DNA of 64,000 nt from Paraglaciecola arctica BSs20135 (GTDB taxonomy: Bacteria; Pseudomonadota; Gammaproteobacteria; Enterobacterales; Alteromonadaceae): positions 1 to 64,000 of the forward strand of contig NZ_BAEO01000006.1 of NCBI RefSeq assembly GCF_000314995.1, given 5' to 3'. Below, piece after piece: positions 17,898 to 26,624 of the stretch. The position numbers and the translations under genes were made by a program. The notes beneath the pieces are model-generated. The model made no database searches, had not been told where the DNA came from, and worked only from the letters and a program-made list of their open reading frames with translations. Position 1 is the stretch's first letter. The number at the start of each line of letters is the position of its first letter.

Positions 17898-18977
17898 ATG
17901 TTTGAGCAATTTCAGACTTATATCACACCACTGCTAGATTCGGTTGGCAAAACTCCAATTATGCAAGCGTCTATTGTTATATTGGTCTCCTTCCTCATTG
18001 CTTCCATCTTTAAATATATCGTTATTTTGGGTTTAAAAAGCATATTGACACGTTCACAAGTGAAGCTAGGGAATGATTTTTTGGACTTGTTACATGCACC
18101 TATTTACTACAGTGTTTTATTATTAGGTCTGTCTAGCGCCTTGTTAATTCTGAAACCAGATCCCATGTATATTTTCGTATTGTCATCAATAATTAAATCT
18201 GTTGCTATGATAATTTGGACAGTGTTTTTGTTAAGGGCCAATAAAGAACTGTTAAAAAGTCTGGCACTCCACCCTACCCGATTTAATACCTTTAATTACA
18301 AAACATTGCCGCTGTTTCAAAATATTCTGAATATTTTGATTATCGTTTTTGCTGTTTATCTAATCTTTTCCGTTTGGGATGTGGATATGACAGCTTGGCT
18401 AGCGTCAGCTGGCATAGTAGGTATAGCCGTAGGATTTGCAGCAAAAGATTCACTGGCAAATTTATTTTCTGGGGTATTTATAATGGCAGATGCCCCTTAT
18501 AAAGTGGGAGACTATGTTATTTTAGACTCGGGAGAACGAGGTGAGATCACTCACATTGGTATACGTAGCACCCGAATGTTCACTCGAGAACATATTGAAA
18601 TAACCATTCCCAATTCGGTCATGGGAAATTCTAAAATCATTAATGAGTCTGGAGGACCAGACGAAAGGTCGCGTTGCAGAGTGCCTATTGGCGTTGCTTA
18701 TGATACCGATATTGATTTAGTACGCACCGTTTTAATGTCGATTGCCACCCAACAAGAAATGGTATGTGTGGTTCCCGAACCAAGAGTTAGGTTTCGTCGA
18801 TTTAGCGGTTCTGCTCTTGATTTTGAATTATTAGTTTGGATTGATAAACCGGCGTTAAAAGGCCGCCTCATCGATAGTTTAAATAGTGAAATACTTAAAA
18901 AATTCAGAGAAAACAACATTGAAATCCCCTATTCAAAACAAGATTTGTATATAAAAGAGATGCCTTCTAATAGATAA
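17898..18977 (+). CDS. MscS-family mechanosensitive channel
   Basis: A 359-residue MscS-type channel with about four to five membrane segments. The pore-lining helix and beta domain are recognisable in WDVDMTAWLASAGIVGIAVG, FAAKDSLANLFSGVFIMAD, then PYKVGDYVILDSGERGEITH and STRMFTREHIEITIPNSVMG. The C-terminal alpha-beta domain is complete. Such channels release solutes on hypo-osmotic shock. It is the first of four MscS-type genes in a 14-kb stretch. The gene ends before a hairpin terminator at 19098. Confidence 0.93.
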   Translation: MFEQFQTYITPLLDSVGKTPIMQASIVILVSFLIASIFKYIVILGLKSILTRSQVKLGNDFLDLLHAPIYYSVLLLGLSSALLILKPDPMYIFVLSSIIKSVAMIIWTVFLLRANKELLKSLALHPTRFNTFNYKTLPLFQNILNILIIVFAVYLIFSVWDVDMTAWLASAGIVGIAVGFAAKDSLANLFSGVFIMADAPYKVGDYVILDSGERGEITHIGIRSTRMFTREHIEITIPNSVMGNSKIINESGGPDERSRCRVPIGVAYDTDIDLVRTVLMSIATQQEMVCVVPEPRVRFRRFSGSALDFELLVWIDKPALKGRLIDSLNSEILKKFRENNIEIPYSKQDLYIKEMPSNR

Positions 18978-19097
18978 ATAAATAAATCAAAAGCAGCTCA
19001 AAATACTGGTGTTATTCATAACAATGTTAGCTATTATGCATGCCCATTACAGAGCTACTTTTGTTGTCAACAAGGCAACTTATAACTGTTAGTTGTT

Positions 19098-19135
19098 CCT
19101 CCAAATTCACTATGATTTGGAAGGCTTTTTTGCTT
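19098..19135 (+). terminator. Intrinsic terminator after the mscS-type gene
   Basis: CCTCCAAAT (19098-19106) pairs with ATTTGGAAGG (19115-19124), with one bulge and an eight-base loop, and is followed by a six-T tract. It lies directly before the zinc peptidase gene, so that gene needs its own promoter or readthrough. An apparent upstream extension of the peptidase frame (ATG at 19093) would start inside this hairpin and is unlikely. Confidence 0.6.
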
Positions 19136-19161
19136 TTGTTGTTATTTTGTCGAGGATTTTT

Positions 19162-20244
19162 TTGAGAACATTTAGCTGCCAATGCGGCAACAACCTTCAT
19201 TTTGCCAATACGCACTGCGTAAAGTGTGGATTAAAAGTAGGATTCCTGCCCGATGAACGGCAATTAAGTGCTTTGACAAATACCGCAAGTGGCGAGTTTT
19301 TAGCATCGAATAACGGTAAATTATATAAACCCTGTAAAAACTATAAGGTACACGACGTTTGCAACTGGATGGTCGAACAAAAAGACACTAACGAACTTTG
19401 TGTTTCTTGTCGGTTAACGCAAACAACTCCAAATTTAGACGAACCAGAGAATATTAAATTATGGTATTTGTTAGAACAAGCTAAACGCCGCTTCTTGTAT
19501 TCTGCGATGAATCTAAACCTTCCCATTACCAATAAAGTAGAAGATCCCACAAATGGCCTAGGGTTTGATTTTTTGCAAAACCAAACGGTAGACAGTTATG
19601 GCAACGAATTATTTATTAAAAACTATGTTACGACTGGCCATAGTAACGGACTGATCACCTTAAATATTAATGAAGCCAAAGACGCTTCACGTATTGATAT
19701 GCGTGAGAAGATGAATGAAAAATATAGGACTCTCATTGGTCACTTTAGACATGAATCTGGCCATTATTATTGGGATCGGTTAATTCTCAATTCTGATAGA
19801 TTAGGGGAGTTTAGGGAAATATTTGGTGATGAACGTCTTGATTACCAAACCGCTATGGCAAACTATTACGCCAATGGTCCTGCACAAATTTGGCAAGAGG
19901 TGTGGATCAGTGCTTATGCTTCTATGCATCCATGGGAAGATTGGGCTGAAACTTGGGCTCATTATTTACATATGGTCGACACACTAGAAACAGCAAACGA
20001 TTTTAGTCTGAGTATTTCTCACAAAAATATTATGACCCCTTATTTAAAGGGTGACGAACGATCAGAATTGGCTGTTGAGACTAGCTTTACGCAATTATTT
20101 GATGACTGGTGTGCTCTTACGCAGGTATTAAACGCATTAAACCGCAGTATGGGTATGGATGACGCCTACCCCTTTGTTATTTCGCTTTCTGCCTTGAAGA
20201 AACTAAGGTTTGTGCATCATACAATTTTGGATCATCTTAACTAA
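19162..20244 (+). CDS. Putative zinc-binding metallopeptidase of the ATP-grasp/transglutaminase cluster
   Basis: A 360-residue protein with an N-terminal zinc ribbon (FSCQCGNNLHFANTHCVKCG, then a CxxC at CVSC) and a metallopeptidase core with the zinc motif HFRHESGHYYWDRLI (HExGH). FGDERLDYQTAMANYY is also characteristic of this family. I chose the TTG at 19162 because GAGG lies six bases before it and the family starts at this point; the longer frame from 19093 begins in a terminator hairpin. The family is usually encoded beside a circularly permuted ATP-grasp, an alpha-E protein and a transglutaminase, as here, and is thought to process a peptide product or its carrier. Localisation appears cytoplasmic. 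Confidence 0.8.
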   Translation: MRTFSCQCGNNLHFANTHCVKCGLKVGFLPDERQLSALTNTASGEFLASNNGKLYKPCKNYKVHDVCNWMVEQKDTNELCVSCRLTQTTPNLDEPENIKLWYLLEQAKRRFLYSAMNLNLPITNKVEDPTNGLGFDFLQNQTVDSYGNELFIKNYVTTGHSNGLITLNINEAKDASRIDMREKMNEKYRTLIGHFRHESGHYYWDRLILNSDRLGEFREIFGDERLDYQTAMANYYANGPAQIWQEVWISAYASMHPWEDWAETWAHYLHMVDTLETANDFSLSISHKNIMTPYLKGDERSELAVETSFTQLFDDWCALTQVLNALNRSMGMDDAYPFVISLSALKKLRFVHHTILDHLN

Positions 20245-20251
20245 CATTTGC

Positions 20252-20282
20252 GACTAGTGTGTAACTAAGGCACACACTAGTC
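20252..20282. terminator. Bidirectional hairpin between convergent genes
   Basis: A perfect 11-base stem, GACTAGTGTGT (20252-20262) and ACACACTAGTC (20272-20282), with a nine-base loop sits exactly between the convergent peptidase and alpha-E genes. It lacks a strong T tract on either side but its position suggests a shared terminator. Confidence 0.55.
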
Positions 20283-20290
20283 ACCATTTA

Positions 20291-21211
20291 TTAGAAATAA
20301 CTATCTTCGATTTGTTTGTCTATTTCAATAAGACCCAACTGCATATCATCGATAAATTCATGTAACTTTTCTTGTTTTAAAGTTGCAGGATTTGCATTGA
20401 GTAAATAGTTTTTAACGCGACTGGTTTTCTCCACTGTATCTTTACTGTTGGGTAACTCAGTTACCGCTCGTTCTATTTGTTCAATAGCATGCACAAGGGA
20501 ACGAGGAAAGCGTGGATTAGTCAGCAAAAACGTTAATACGTCTTCACGATTAATGCGTACTCTTACTTCTCTACGATACATTTGATAAGCGGTCATCGAC
20601 TTAAGCACGCCCATCCATTGGATATTACTAAATGCTGGTAACTCACTGTCAATTTCAGAAAGCAAAGTTGCAGATCTCACATCAATAATACGAGTAGACA
20701 TGTCGGCGCGCTCTAGATTTCGTCCAAGTCGAACAAATGCGTAGGCTTCATCGTGAGACATAGTGCCTGCCAATAATCCAGTAATGGTTTGGTTGGCCAA
20801 AATTATTTTATTCAAATAGGCATAACGTGATCGACGTGTAAAAGCATCTTTTTGGTTTTCAGTTACAAACAAATACAGGGCATTTATTTGTTCCCAGGCT
20901 TCTCTAGGAATTATTTCTTTAATAGTACGAGCGTTTTCTCTTGCCGACTTTAAAGACGTGAGAATAGCGCCTGGATTGTTTTTATCAACCACCATAAAGT
21001 TAATGACACTTTTTTCATCTACGTCTTTATAGGTTTCATAGAACTTATCCCTAAAAGACAAAATATCAACAATTGGCTCCCAGCCAAGTTTGACTTTAGA
21101 GGGTAAATCCAATAATAAATGAGAATTAACGTTGATTAACCGAGCTGTGTTCTCCGCACGTTCAAGATACCTAGCTAGCCAATATAAATTGTTTGCTACT
21201 CTTGATAACAT
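20291..21211 (-). CDS. Alpha-E domain protein
   Basis: A 306-residue, nearly all-helical protein of the alpha-E family. The N-terminal MLSRVANNLYWLARYLERAE and the later FVRLGRNLERADMSTRIIDV (two ER-containing helices) are its hallmarks. The biochemical role is not established; the family occurs almost only next to circularly permuted ATP-grasp proteins and transglutaminases and has been proposed to act with them in making or attaching a peptide. It starts two bases after the ATP-grasp gene, so the two are translationally coupled. Confidence 0.9.
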   Translation of the reverse strand: MLSRVANNLYWLARYLERAENTARLINVNSHLLLDLPSKVKLGWEPIVDILSFRDKFYETYKDVDEKSVINFMVVDKNNPGAILTSLKSARENARTIKEIIPREAWEQINALYLFVTENQKDAFTRRSRYAYLNKIILANQTITGLLAGTMSHDEAYAFVRLGRNLERADMSTRIIDVRSATLLSEIDSELPAFSNIQWMGVLKSMTAYQMYRREVRVRINREDVLTFLLTNPRFPRSLVHAIEQIERAVTELPNSKDTVEKTSRVKNYLLNANPATLKQEKLHEFIDDMQLGLIEIDKQIEDSYF

Positions 21212-21213
21212 AA

Positions 21214-22668
21214 TTATTCTCCCTCCATATCTACAATCCAGGTGTCTTTGCTACCACCGCCTTGTGATGAGTTCACAACCATCGAGCCTCTCTCAAGTGC
21301 CACGCGAGTTAGTCCGCCCATAGTTACCTTGATGTCTTTACCGGATAAAATGAAGGGTCTTAAGTCTAAATGTCGAGGTTCGACACGCGTGTCGACCATA
21401 GTTGGAGCCGTCGATAGTGTTAACATAGGTTGCGCCACGTAGTTACGAGGATCTGCAATTATTAGCTTTCTAAATTTATCGTGCTCTTCTGTTGTTGCGT
21501 GTGGGCCGATTAACATGCCATAACCGCCTGATTCATTGGCAGGTTTTACAACCATATCGGCAATGTTTTCTAGCACATATTCCCGTTCGGCTTTGTCGTT
21601 ACATTTATAAGTGGGAACGTTGGCTAATATCGCTTCTTCTTTGAGGTAGTATTCTATTATTTTGGGCACATATGCATAGACCACCTTATCGTCAGCAACA
21701 CCGGAACCTGGTGCGTTTGCCAAACCTACATTGCCAGCTTTCCAAGCCCTAATTAGACCGGGTACGCCTAATAACGAATCGGGTGCGAACACTTCAGGAT
21801 CAATAAACCAATCGTCTATACGTCTATAAATTACATCGACTCTTGCTAGTCCATTGATGGTTCGCATATAAACACAATCATCATCTTCAACCACCAAATC
21901 TGGGCCTTCTACTAACTCAGCACCCATTTGTTGGGCAAGGTATGCATGTTCAAAATAGGCTGAATTGTATATCCCCGGAGTCAGAACCACTATTTCAGGC
22001 TCTTCAATTTTACGAGGAGACATTTCTGCAAGCATGTCATATAACTCAGAGGGGTAATCATCCACCGGTAATATGTTGTATTTTTGAAACATTTCTGGGA
22101 AAACACGCTTCATCACTTGACGATTTTCAAGCATGTAAGATACGCCTGAAGGGACCCTTAGATTATCTTCAAGAACGTATACTTTACCTTGATTATCTCG
22201 CACTAAGTCAGAGCCACAAATATTAGCCCACACACCATTGGCGGGGCTAAATCCACGACACTCTTGAAGAAAATTCTTAGATTTTTTTAACATGCTTGCT
22301 GGAAACACGCCGTCTTTTATGATGTTTTGATCGTTATAAAGGTCGTCAATAAACATATTGAGTGCTTTTATACGTTGTTTTAAACCTTTTTCTATACCAG
22401 ACCATTCTTTTGCATTGATTAATCTAGGCACAATGTCAAACGGCCAGGCTCTATCAATCGAACCTTCCTCTTGGTGATATACCCTAAAAGTGACACCCAT
22501 TGTATGAATAGCAGAATCCGATGCTGCTTTTAACTCATTAATGTCTTTGTCGGAAAGAGCTCGCAGATATTCACATAAATGTTTTGCGTGTTCCCGTGGC
22601 TTACCAGCTTTTTCAACCAGTTCGTCATATAAGTTTGTAACTTTGTAGCTACCCCATCTTATAGCCAT
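21214..22668 (-). CDS. Circularly permuted type-2 ATP-grasp protein
   Basis: A 484-residue ligase-like protein. Recognisable segments include GVTFRVYHQEEGSIDRAWPF, IPFDIVPRLI-like DIVPRLINAKEW, VLEDNLRVPSGVSYMLENR, RVDVIYRRIDDWFIDPEVF and MVVKPANESGGYGMLIGP, which provides nucleotide and metal ligands. Members are predicted to form amide bonds between a carboxylate and an amine using ATP. The neighbours (alpha-E protein two bases downstream, divergent transglutaminase, zinc peptidase) complete the typical cluster. The substrate is unknown. Length is normal for the family. Confidence 0.92.
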   Translation of the reverse strand: MAIRWGSYKVTNLYDELVEKAGKPREHAKHLCEYLRALSDKDINELKAASDSAIHTMGVTFRVYHQEEGSIDRAWPFDIVPRLINAKEWSGIEKGLKQRIKALNMFIDDLYNDQNIIKDGVFPASMLKKSKNFLQECRGFSPANGVWANICGSDLVRDNQGKVYVLEDNLRVPSGVSYMLENRQVMKRVFPEMFQKYNILPVDDYPSELYDMLAEMSPRKIEEPEIVVLTPGIYNSAYFEHAYLAQQMGAELVEGPDLVVEDDDCVYMRTINGLARVDVIYRRIDDWFIDPEVFAPDSLLGVPGLIRAWKAGNVGLANAPGSGVADDKVVYAYVPKIIEYYLKEEAILANVPTYKCNDKAEREYVLENIADMVVKPANESGGYGMLIGPHATTEEHDKFRKLIIADPRNYVAQPMLTLSTAPTMVDTRVEPRHLDLRPFILSGKDIKVTMGGLTRVALERGSMVVNSSQGGGSKDTWIVDMEGE

Positions 22669-22948
22669 ATTGGTCCTTCCTGTTTGCAGATTTTTAGTAG
22701 ATGTCTACCGCGAAATAATGTAAACATGGATGCGGTAATTCAAGTCTTATTCTTATCTATAGACTACGTAGTTATAAATATGGTCACAATAATTAAAATA
22801 TTTAGCGATTACTGACAGGGATGGCTAAATTAATAAACAATGCAAAGATGTGACTATCCAACACTGTAATGTGTCTATATAACAACTTTGTATCAAGCAG
22901 TTATTCATTTAACTATGCCAACTATGTCACTTAACTATAGAGAACCAC

Positions 22949-23791
22949 ATGAATTTTAAGATAATCCATGAGACGACTTATTCATTTAGCGACGAGGTTT
23001 TTCTAGAGCCCCATTATTTAAGATTTCGCCCTAAACAAACTGCTTTTATTGATGTTACAAATTTTTCAATTGCCCTAAAGCCTGAACCAGAAGGACATAG
23101 AGTGATCGAAGATGAAGAACATAATGTCATAGATTTTTGTTGGTTTGAGAAACTAACTAACCATTTTACGATCCATGCAGAAACTAGTTTGCATACCAAA
23201 GAATACAATCCATTTGATTTTATTGTTCACCCTGACTCCTTTAATAGTATGCCTTTTACTTATTCCGAGCAGCAGTCTCAAATACTCCACGCTTCTTTAC
23301 AAACAAGCCTGCTAGATCAAGAATTAGTCGATTATGCCAACTCGATACTTGCAACATCACATTTTAATACTGTGACGTTCATTACCAATCTTACGATACA
23401 AATACACAAAGATTTTGTCGTAGAATATCGAGAAGACGGCCCTCCCCTTTCCCCATGCAGTACTTTTGAAATTAAAAAGGGATCGTGCCGTGACTTGTCA
23501 TGGATGCAGATTAATCTGTTACGGGATCTGGGCATTGCGGCACGATTTGTTAGCGGGTACTTTTATTTTGAAACCGAAAAACCAATCTATGAATTACATG
23601 CTTGGGTAGAAGTGTTTATACCTGGTACAGGTTGGTTAGGTTTTGATCCTAGCCATGGGATTTTGACGGGTAATACCCACTTCCCTGTGGCTTCTAGTGC
23701 TATTCCTGAAAATACCATGCCTGTTTCTGGTGGCATACGTGGCAGTGCCACCTCAAAACTGGTCACTCAGTTAATAATCGAAAAACAATAA
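22949..23791 (+). CDS. Transglutaminase-like protein of the ATP-grasp cluster
   Basis: A 280-residue protein with the bacterial transglutaminase N-terminal domain (FKIIHETTYSFSDEVFLEPH) and a transglutaminase/protease core. The catalytic triad is visible as Cys in KKGSCRDLSWMQINLL, His in IYELHAWVEVFIPGTGW and Asp in LGFDPSHG. These enzymes cleave or transfer on peptide amide bonds. It is divergent from the ATP-grasp gene across a 280-base region and completes the gene set. No signal peptide is seen, so it is cytoplasmic. Confidence 0.92.
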   Translation: MNFKIIHETTYSFSDEVFLEPHYLRFRPKQTAFIDVTNFSIALKPEPEGHRVIEDEEHNVIDFCWFEKLTNHFTIHAETSLHTKEYNPFDFIVHPDSFNSMPFTYSEQQSQILHASLQTSLLDQELVDYANSILATSHFNTVTFITNLTIQIHKDFVVEYREDGPPLSPCSTFEIKKGSCRDLSWMQINLLRDLGIAARFVSGYFYFETEKPIYELHAWVEVFIPGTGWLGFDPSHGILTGNTHFPVASSAIPENTMPVSGGIRGSATSKLVTQLIIEKQ

Positions 23792-23803
23792 CCTGAACTC
23801 AGG

Positions 23804-25195
23804 TTAACCATTAACCAAAAAATGCACTCCTATACTACCGGCATAACCAAGCATGATTACCGGAGTCCATTTTAGGTGGCTAAAAAATGTGTATTGGCCT
23901 CTTGCCTGCCCCATTAATGCGACACCTGCTGCCGAGCCGATTGACAACATGCTGCCACCAACACCCGCTGTTAGTGTTACTAATAGCCATTGGAGTTCGC
24001 TCATCTCTGGTTGCATAGACAAGACGGCAAACATTACCGGTATGTTATCAACTATGGCAGATAATACGCCCACTAGGATGTTGGCATTAGTTGCCCCTAA
24101 CTCACCATAGATAAATGTCGAAGTCAGGCTTAGGTAGCCAATAAACCCTAAACCACCGACAGCCAAGACTACACCGTAGAAGAAAAACAAAGTGTCCCAT
24201 TCGGCCTTGGCAATTTTGTCGAATATGTCAAAGCTATCGTCGTCTTGATTACTTGTTGGATCATCAGACTTATCAATGTGCGCGCGCCCTTTTTTACGAA
24301 GGAAATAGGCAAAAAATTTGACATAAGCTAAGCCAGTCATCATGCCAAATACCGGTGGTAAGTGCAGAAAGTTTTGAAAACTGATGGCGGTTAAAATAGT
24401 CAATAGGAAAAGCCCAACAATCACTAAGCCCCCTTCTTTTATAGGTTGCGGCTTGCCACTTATTGGATCAGGCATTCCATTAGGGACGGCAAACTGCATA
24501 AAAACAGCAGGTATAAGATAGTTGGCTACAGCGGGTAAAAATAATGAGAAAAAATCAGTAAATTCCAAAATACCTTTTTGCCAAACCATCAATGTAGTGA
24601 TGTCTCCAAAGGGGCTAAAAGCTCCACCTGCGTTAGCAGCAACAACAATATTAACACAGCCAATGGCAACAAATTTCCCTTGGGTTTTGCCCACTGATAA
24701 CACCACTGCACACATAATAAGTGCAGTGGTAAGGTTGTCTGCAACGGCTGAAATAAAAAAGGCTAGTATTCCAGTGAGCCAAAACATGCCTTTATAACTG
24801 AGTCCTTTGTTGACTAACCAGTCCCGCAATGCATCAAATACGTCCCGCTCTAACATGGCGTTTATGTAGGTCATTGCCACTAGCAAGAAAAAAAACAGCT
24901 CAGAATATTCGAGAAAATTATGGCGAATGCCCGCTTCAACAGAGTGAGTGTCACCAACACCTTGATAGAAAAATGCTATTAACACCCATATCAACCCAGC
25001 TGCCAGTAACACTGGTTTGGATTTTCGTAGATGTAGGCGTTCTTCAAGTATGACTAGGGTATAAGCAATGACAAAGATAGCTATGGCACAAAAGCCAACC
25101 CAATGCTGGGTTAGATCATAATGTTGAGTGGCCTCAACCGTCGCAAAAACTGCGGCGCTGGGTAATAGAGTGACTAGAAAAACAAAGCATTTCAT
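23804..25195 (-). CDS. nhaD: NhaD-type Na+/H+ antiporter
   Basis: A 463-residue inner-membrane antiporter with about twelve membrane segments. Features of NhaD are the N-terminal signal-like segment, AVADNLTTALIMCAVVLSVG, VVAANAGGAFSPFGDITTLM, and VGVLSAIVDNIPVMFAVLSM near the C-terminus. It exports Na+ or Li+ at alkaline pH and is typical of marine and halophilic bacteria. Its stop lies 12 bases from that of the convergent transglutaminase gene; an 8-base inverted repeat TAACCTGA/TCAGGTTA (23789-23806) spans both stops. No obvious operon partner. Confidence 0.93.
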   Translation of the reverse strand: MKCFVFLVTLLPSAAVFATVEATQHYDLTQHWVGFCAIAIFVIAYTLVILEERLHLRKSKPVLLAAGLIWVLIAFFYQGVGDTHSVEAGIRHNFLEYSELFFFLLVAMTYINAMLERDVFDALRDWLVNKGLSYKGMFWLTGILAFFISAVADNLTTALIMCAVVLSVGKTQGKFVAIGCVNIVVAANAGGAFSPFGDITTLMVWQKGILEFTDFFSLFLPAVANYLIPAVFMQFAVPNGMPDPISGKPQPIKEGGLVIVGLFLLTILTAISFQNFLHLPPVFGMMTGLAYVKFFAYFLRKKGRAHIDKSDDPTSNQDDDSFDIFDKIAKAEWDTLFFFYGVVLAVGGLGFIGYLSLTSTFIYGELGATNANILVGVLSAIVDNIPVMFAVLSMQPEMSELQWLLVTLTAGVGGSMLSIGSAAGVALMGQARGQYTFFSHLKWTPVIMLGYAGSIGVHFLVNG

Positions 25196-25288
25196 TATTA
25201 TATTCCTAATTAAACGTTACTTGCGCTATTGCTCCCTTATCAAAATTCCTTACTAATGATGTTAACTATTATGAGCATCAACAAATTT

Positions 25289-25975
25289 TTAATGTTTTCC
25301 TTTAGGTATTAACAGTTTTTCTGAGTTTAGGCTATTAAAGATAATCCCCGCTATGGCCGAAGACTCGGCTTTAGGGTTAGTAATACCATCTTCAGCTCTG
25401 TAGTTTTCTTTGGTGCTTTTTTCCATGGTCCATATCATTTTATCGTTTGAATTAAGGAACAGGCTGCTTTCTGTAGATACCACATAAGCCTCATTAAAAT
25501 AGGCTGGCTCACGAACGCTTTTCCAAGTCACAAGATAATAGTTGTGGTAACTAGGGTAATTTATTCTCTGAACATTTCTTACCAAAGAATTTCCTCCGGG
25601 GACATAGGTCGATATATTACTCACTGATTTAGTGCGAACAATAAGTATGCCGTCAAAGCCCTTTTCACTGAATATCTTTTCCATGTTTTTATGTTCGTAT
25701 TTTACGCCTGGAGTCAAAAACTTCAAACTAGGTACAGCTTCCACTCCTGAGTTCTCGCTGATTTTTTTTGCTATTTTTTCCTCGAATTCTTTCCTGCTAG
25801 ATAGGTTTTTAAAGACCCCAATAACTACAATTTTTTTTAATGGACCTCCGCTGTATTCGAGATCACTCCATGTCGCTACACTTTTAGTAGTGCTGCAGGA
25901 AGAAATGGCGAAGAGCATAAAAATGATGCTGCAAATGAAAGCGCTGACTCTGTAGTTTTTTTTAGATTTATTCAT
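25289..25975 (-). CDS. Lipoprotein next to an ECF sigma factor
   Basis: A 228-residue lipoprotein. The start at 25975 (MNKSKKNYRVSAFICSIIFM) gives a standard signal with lipobox FAISSC; an ATG five codons earlier is also possible and neither has a strong ribosome site. The mature part reads as a compact alpha/beta domain (KKIVVIGVFKNLSSRKEFEE, GFDGILIVRTKSVSNISTYV), which resembles lipoproteins of the DUF4136 kind, but I am not certain of the family. It lies 46 bases after the ECF sigma gene on the same strand and may be its target or a regulator. Confidence 0.75.
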   Translation of the reverse strand: MNKSKKNYRVSAFICSIIFMLFAISSCSTTKSVATWSDLEYSGGPLKKIVVIGVFKNLSSRKEFEEKIAKKISENSGVEAVPSLKFLTPGVKYEHKNMEKIFSEKGFDGILIVRTKSVSNISTYVPGGNSLVRNVQRINYPSYHNYYLVTWKSVREPAYFNEAYVVSTESSLFLNSNDKMIWTMEKSTKENYRAEDGITNPKAESSAIAGIIFNSLNSEKLLIPKGKH

Positions 25976-26021
25976 GTTATTAGCTGCCATATATTATTAA
26001 GTTGTACGACCAAAGAGTCAT

Positions 26022-26612
26022 TTAATGTGATGACGAATACTTGCTTGTATTATTGGACATTTTTTCAATTGCCCGTTTATAACGCATTTTTACTGTACTT
26101 AAATTCTGACCAACGATTTCAGCAATTTCACTAAATTTTAAATCACTGACTATGCGGAAAACCACAATTGAGCGTTCTTCAATACTCAGTTTGCTTAGGA
26201 AAACATTCATCTGCTCATTTTCATCAAATGACTTGGCGTCTAGTTTGTCGTCGGCAACAAGATTACCCTCTTCCATAGATGCCAGCAAAAGTTGCTTTTT
26301 TCGAAGTCGATTTAATGATTGGTTATGGGCAATTCTATAGATCCAAGTCTTAAAACTAGAGCGTCCTTCAAAGCGCTGAATACTGTTAAACACATTTAGC
26401 ATAGTGTCACTCACCGCTTCTTCCGCCTCCTCAATTGAACCTAGGTATCTGAAACAAACTTGTATAAGTTTGCCGTGATATCGATGAAAAATCACTTCGT
26501 ATGCCGTTGTTACATAAGGAAGCTGGATACGAGCAATACGTACCAGTTCTCCATCATCCAGTTTCGACAACCTCTGTGTTACAAGACTTGCCTGATGTCT
26601 TGTATTTTCCAT
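26022..26612 (-). CDS. ECF-type sigma-70 factor
   Basis: A 196-residue extracytoplasmic-function sigma factor. Region 2 is at ~45-115 (GSIEEAEEAVSDTMLNVFNS, RFEGRSSFKTWIYRIAHNQS) and region 4 at ~135-190 (LSIEERSIVVFRIVSDLKFS, IAEIVGQNLSTVKMRYKRAI). Both core-binding and -35 recognition parts are intact. No anti-sigma factor with a zinc or transmembrane anti-sigma domain is adjacent; the only operon-like companions are the lipoprotein downstream and an MscS-type channel gene ending 12 bases upstream. It may respond to membrane or osmotic stress through them. Confidence 0.92.
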   Translation of the reverse strand: MENTRHQASLVTQRLSKLDDGELVRIARIQLPYVTTAYEVIFHRYHGKLIQVCFRYLGSIEEAEEAVSDTMLNVFNSIQRFEGRSSFKTWIYRIAHNQSLNRLRKKQLLLASMEEGNLVADDKLDAKSFDENEQMNVFLSKLSIEERSIVVFRIVSDLKFSEIAEIVGQNLSTVKMRYKRAIEKMSNNTSKYSSSH

Positions 26613-26624
26613 GATAGGGTCTCT

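Noticed and set aside
19093-19161. N-terminal extension of the zinc peptidase
   Set aside because: It would start inside a terminator hairpin; a TTG with GAGG at the right distance lies at 19162 and fits the family start.
23789-23806. 8-base inverted repeat across the transglutaminase and nhaD stops
   Set aside because: The loop is too short and the T tract absent, so I did not call it a terminator; it is mentioned under nhaD only.
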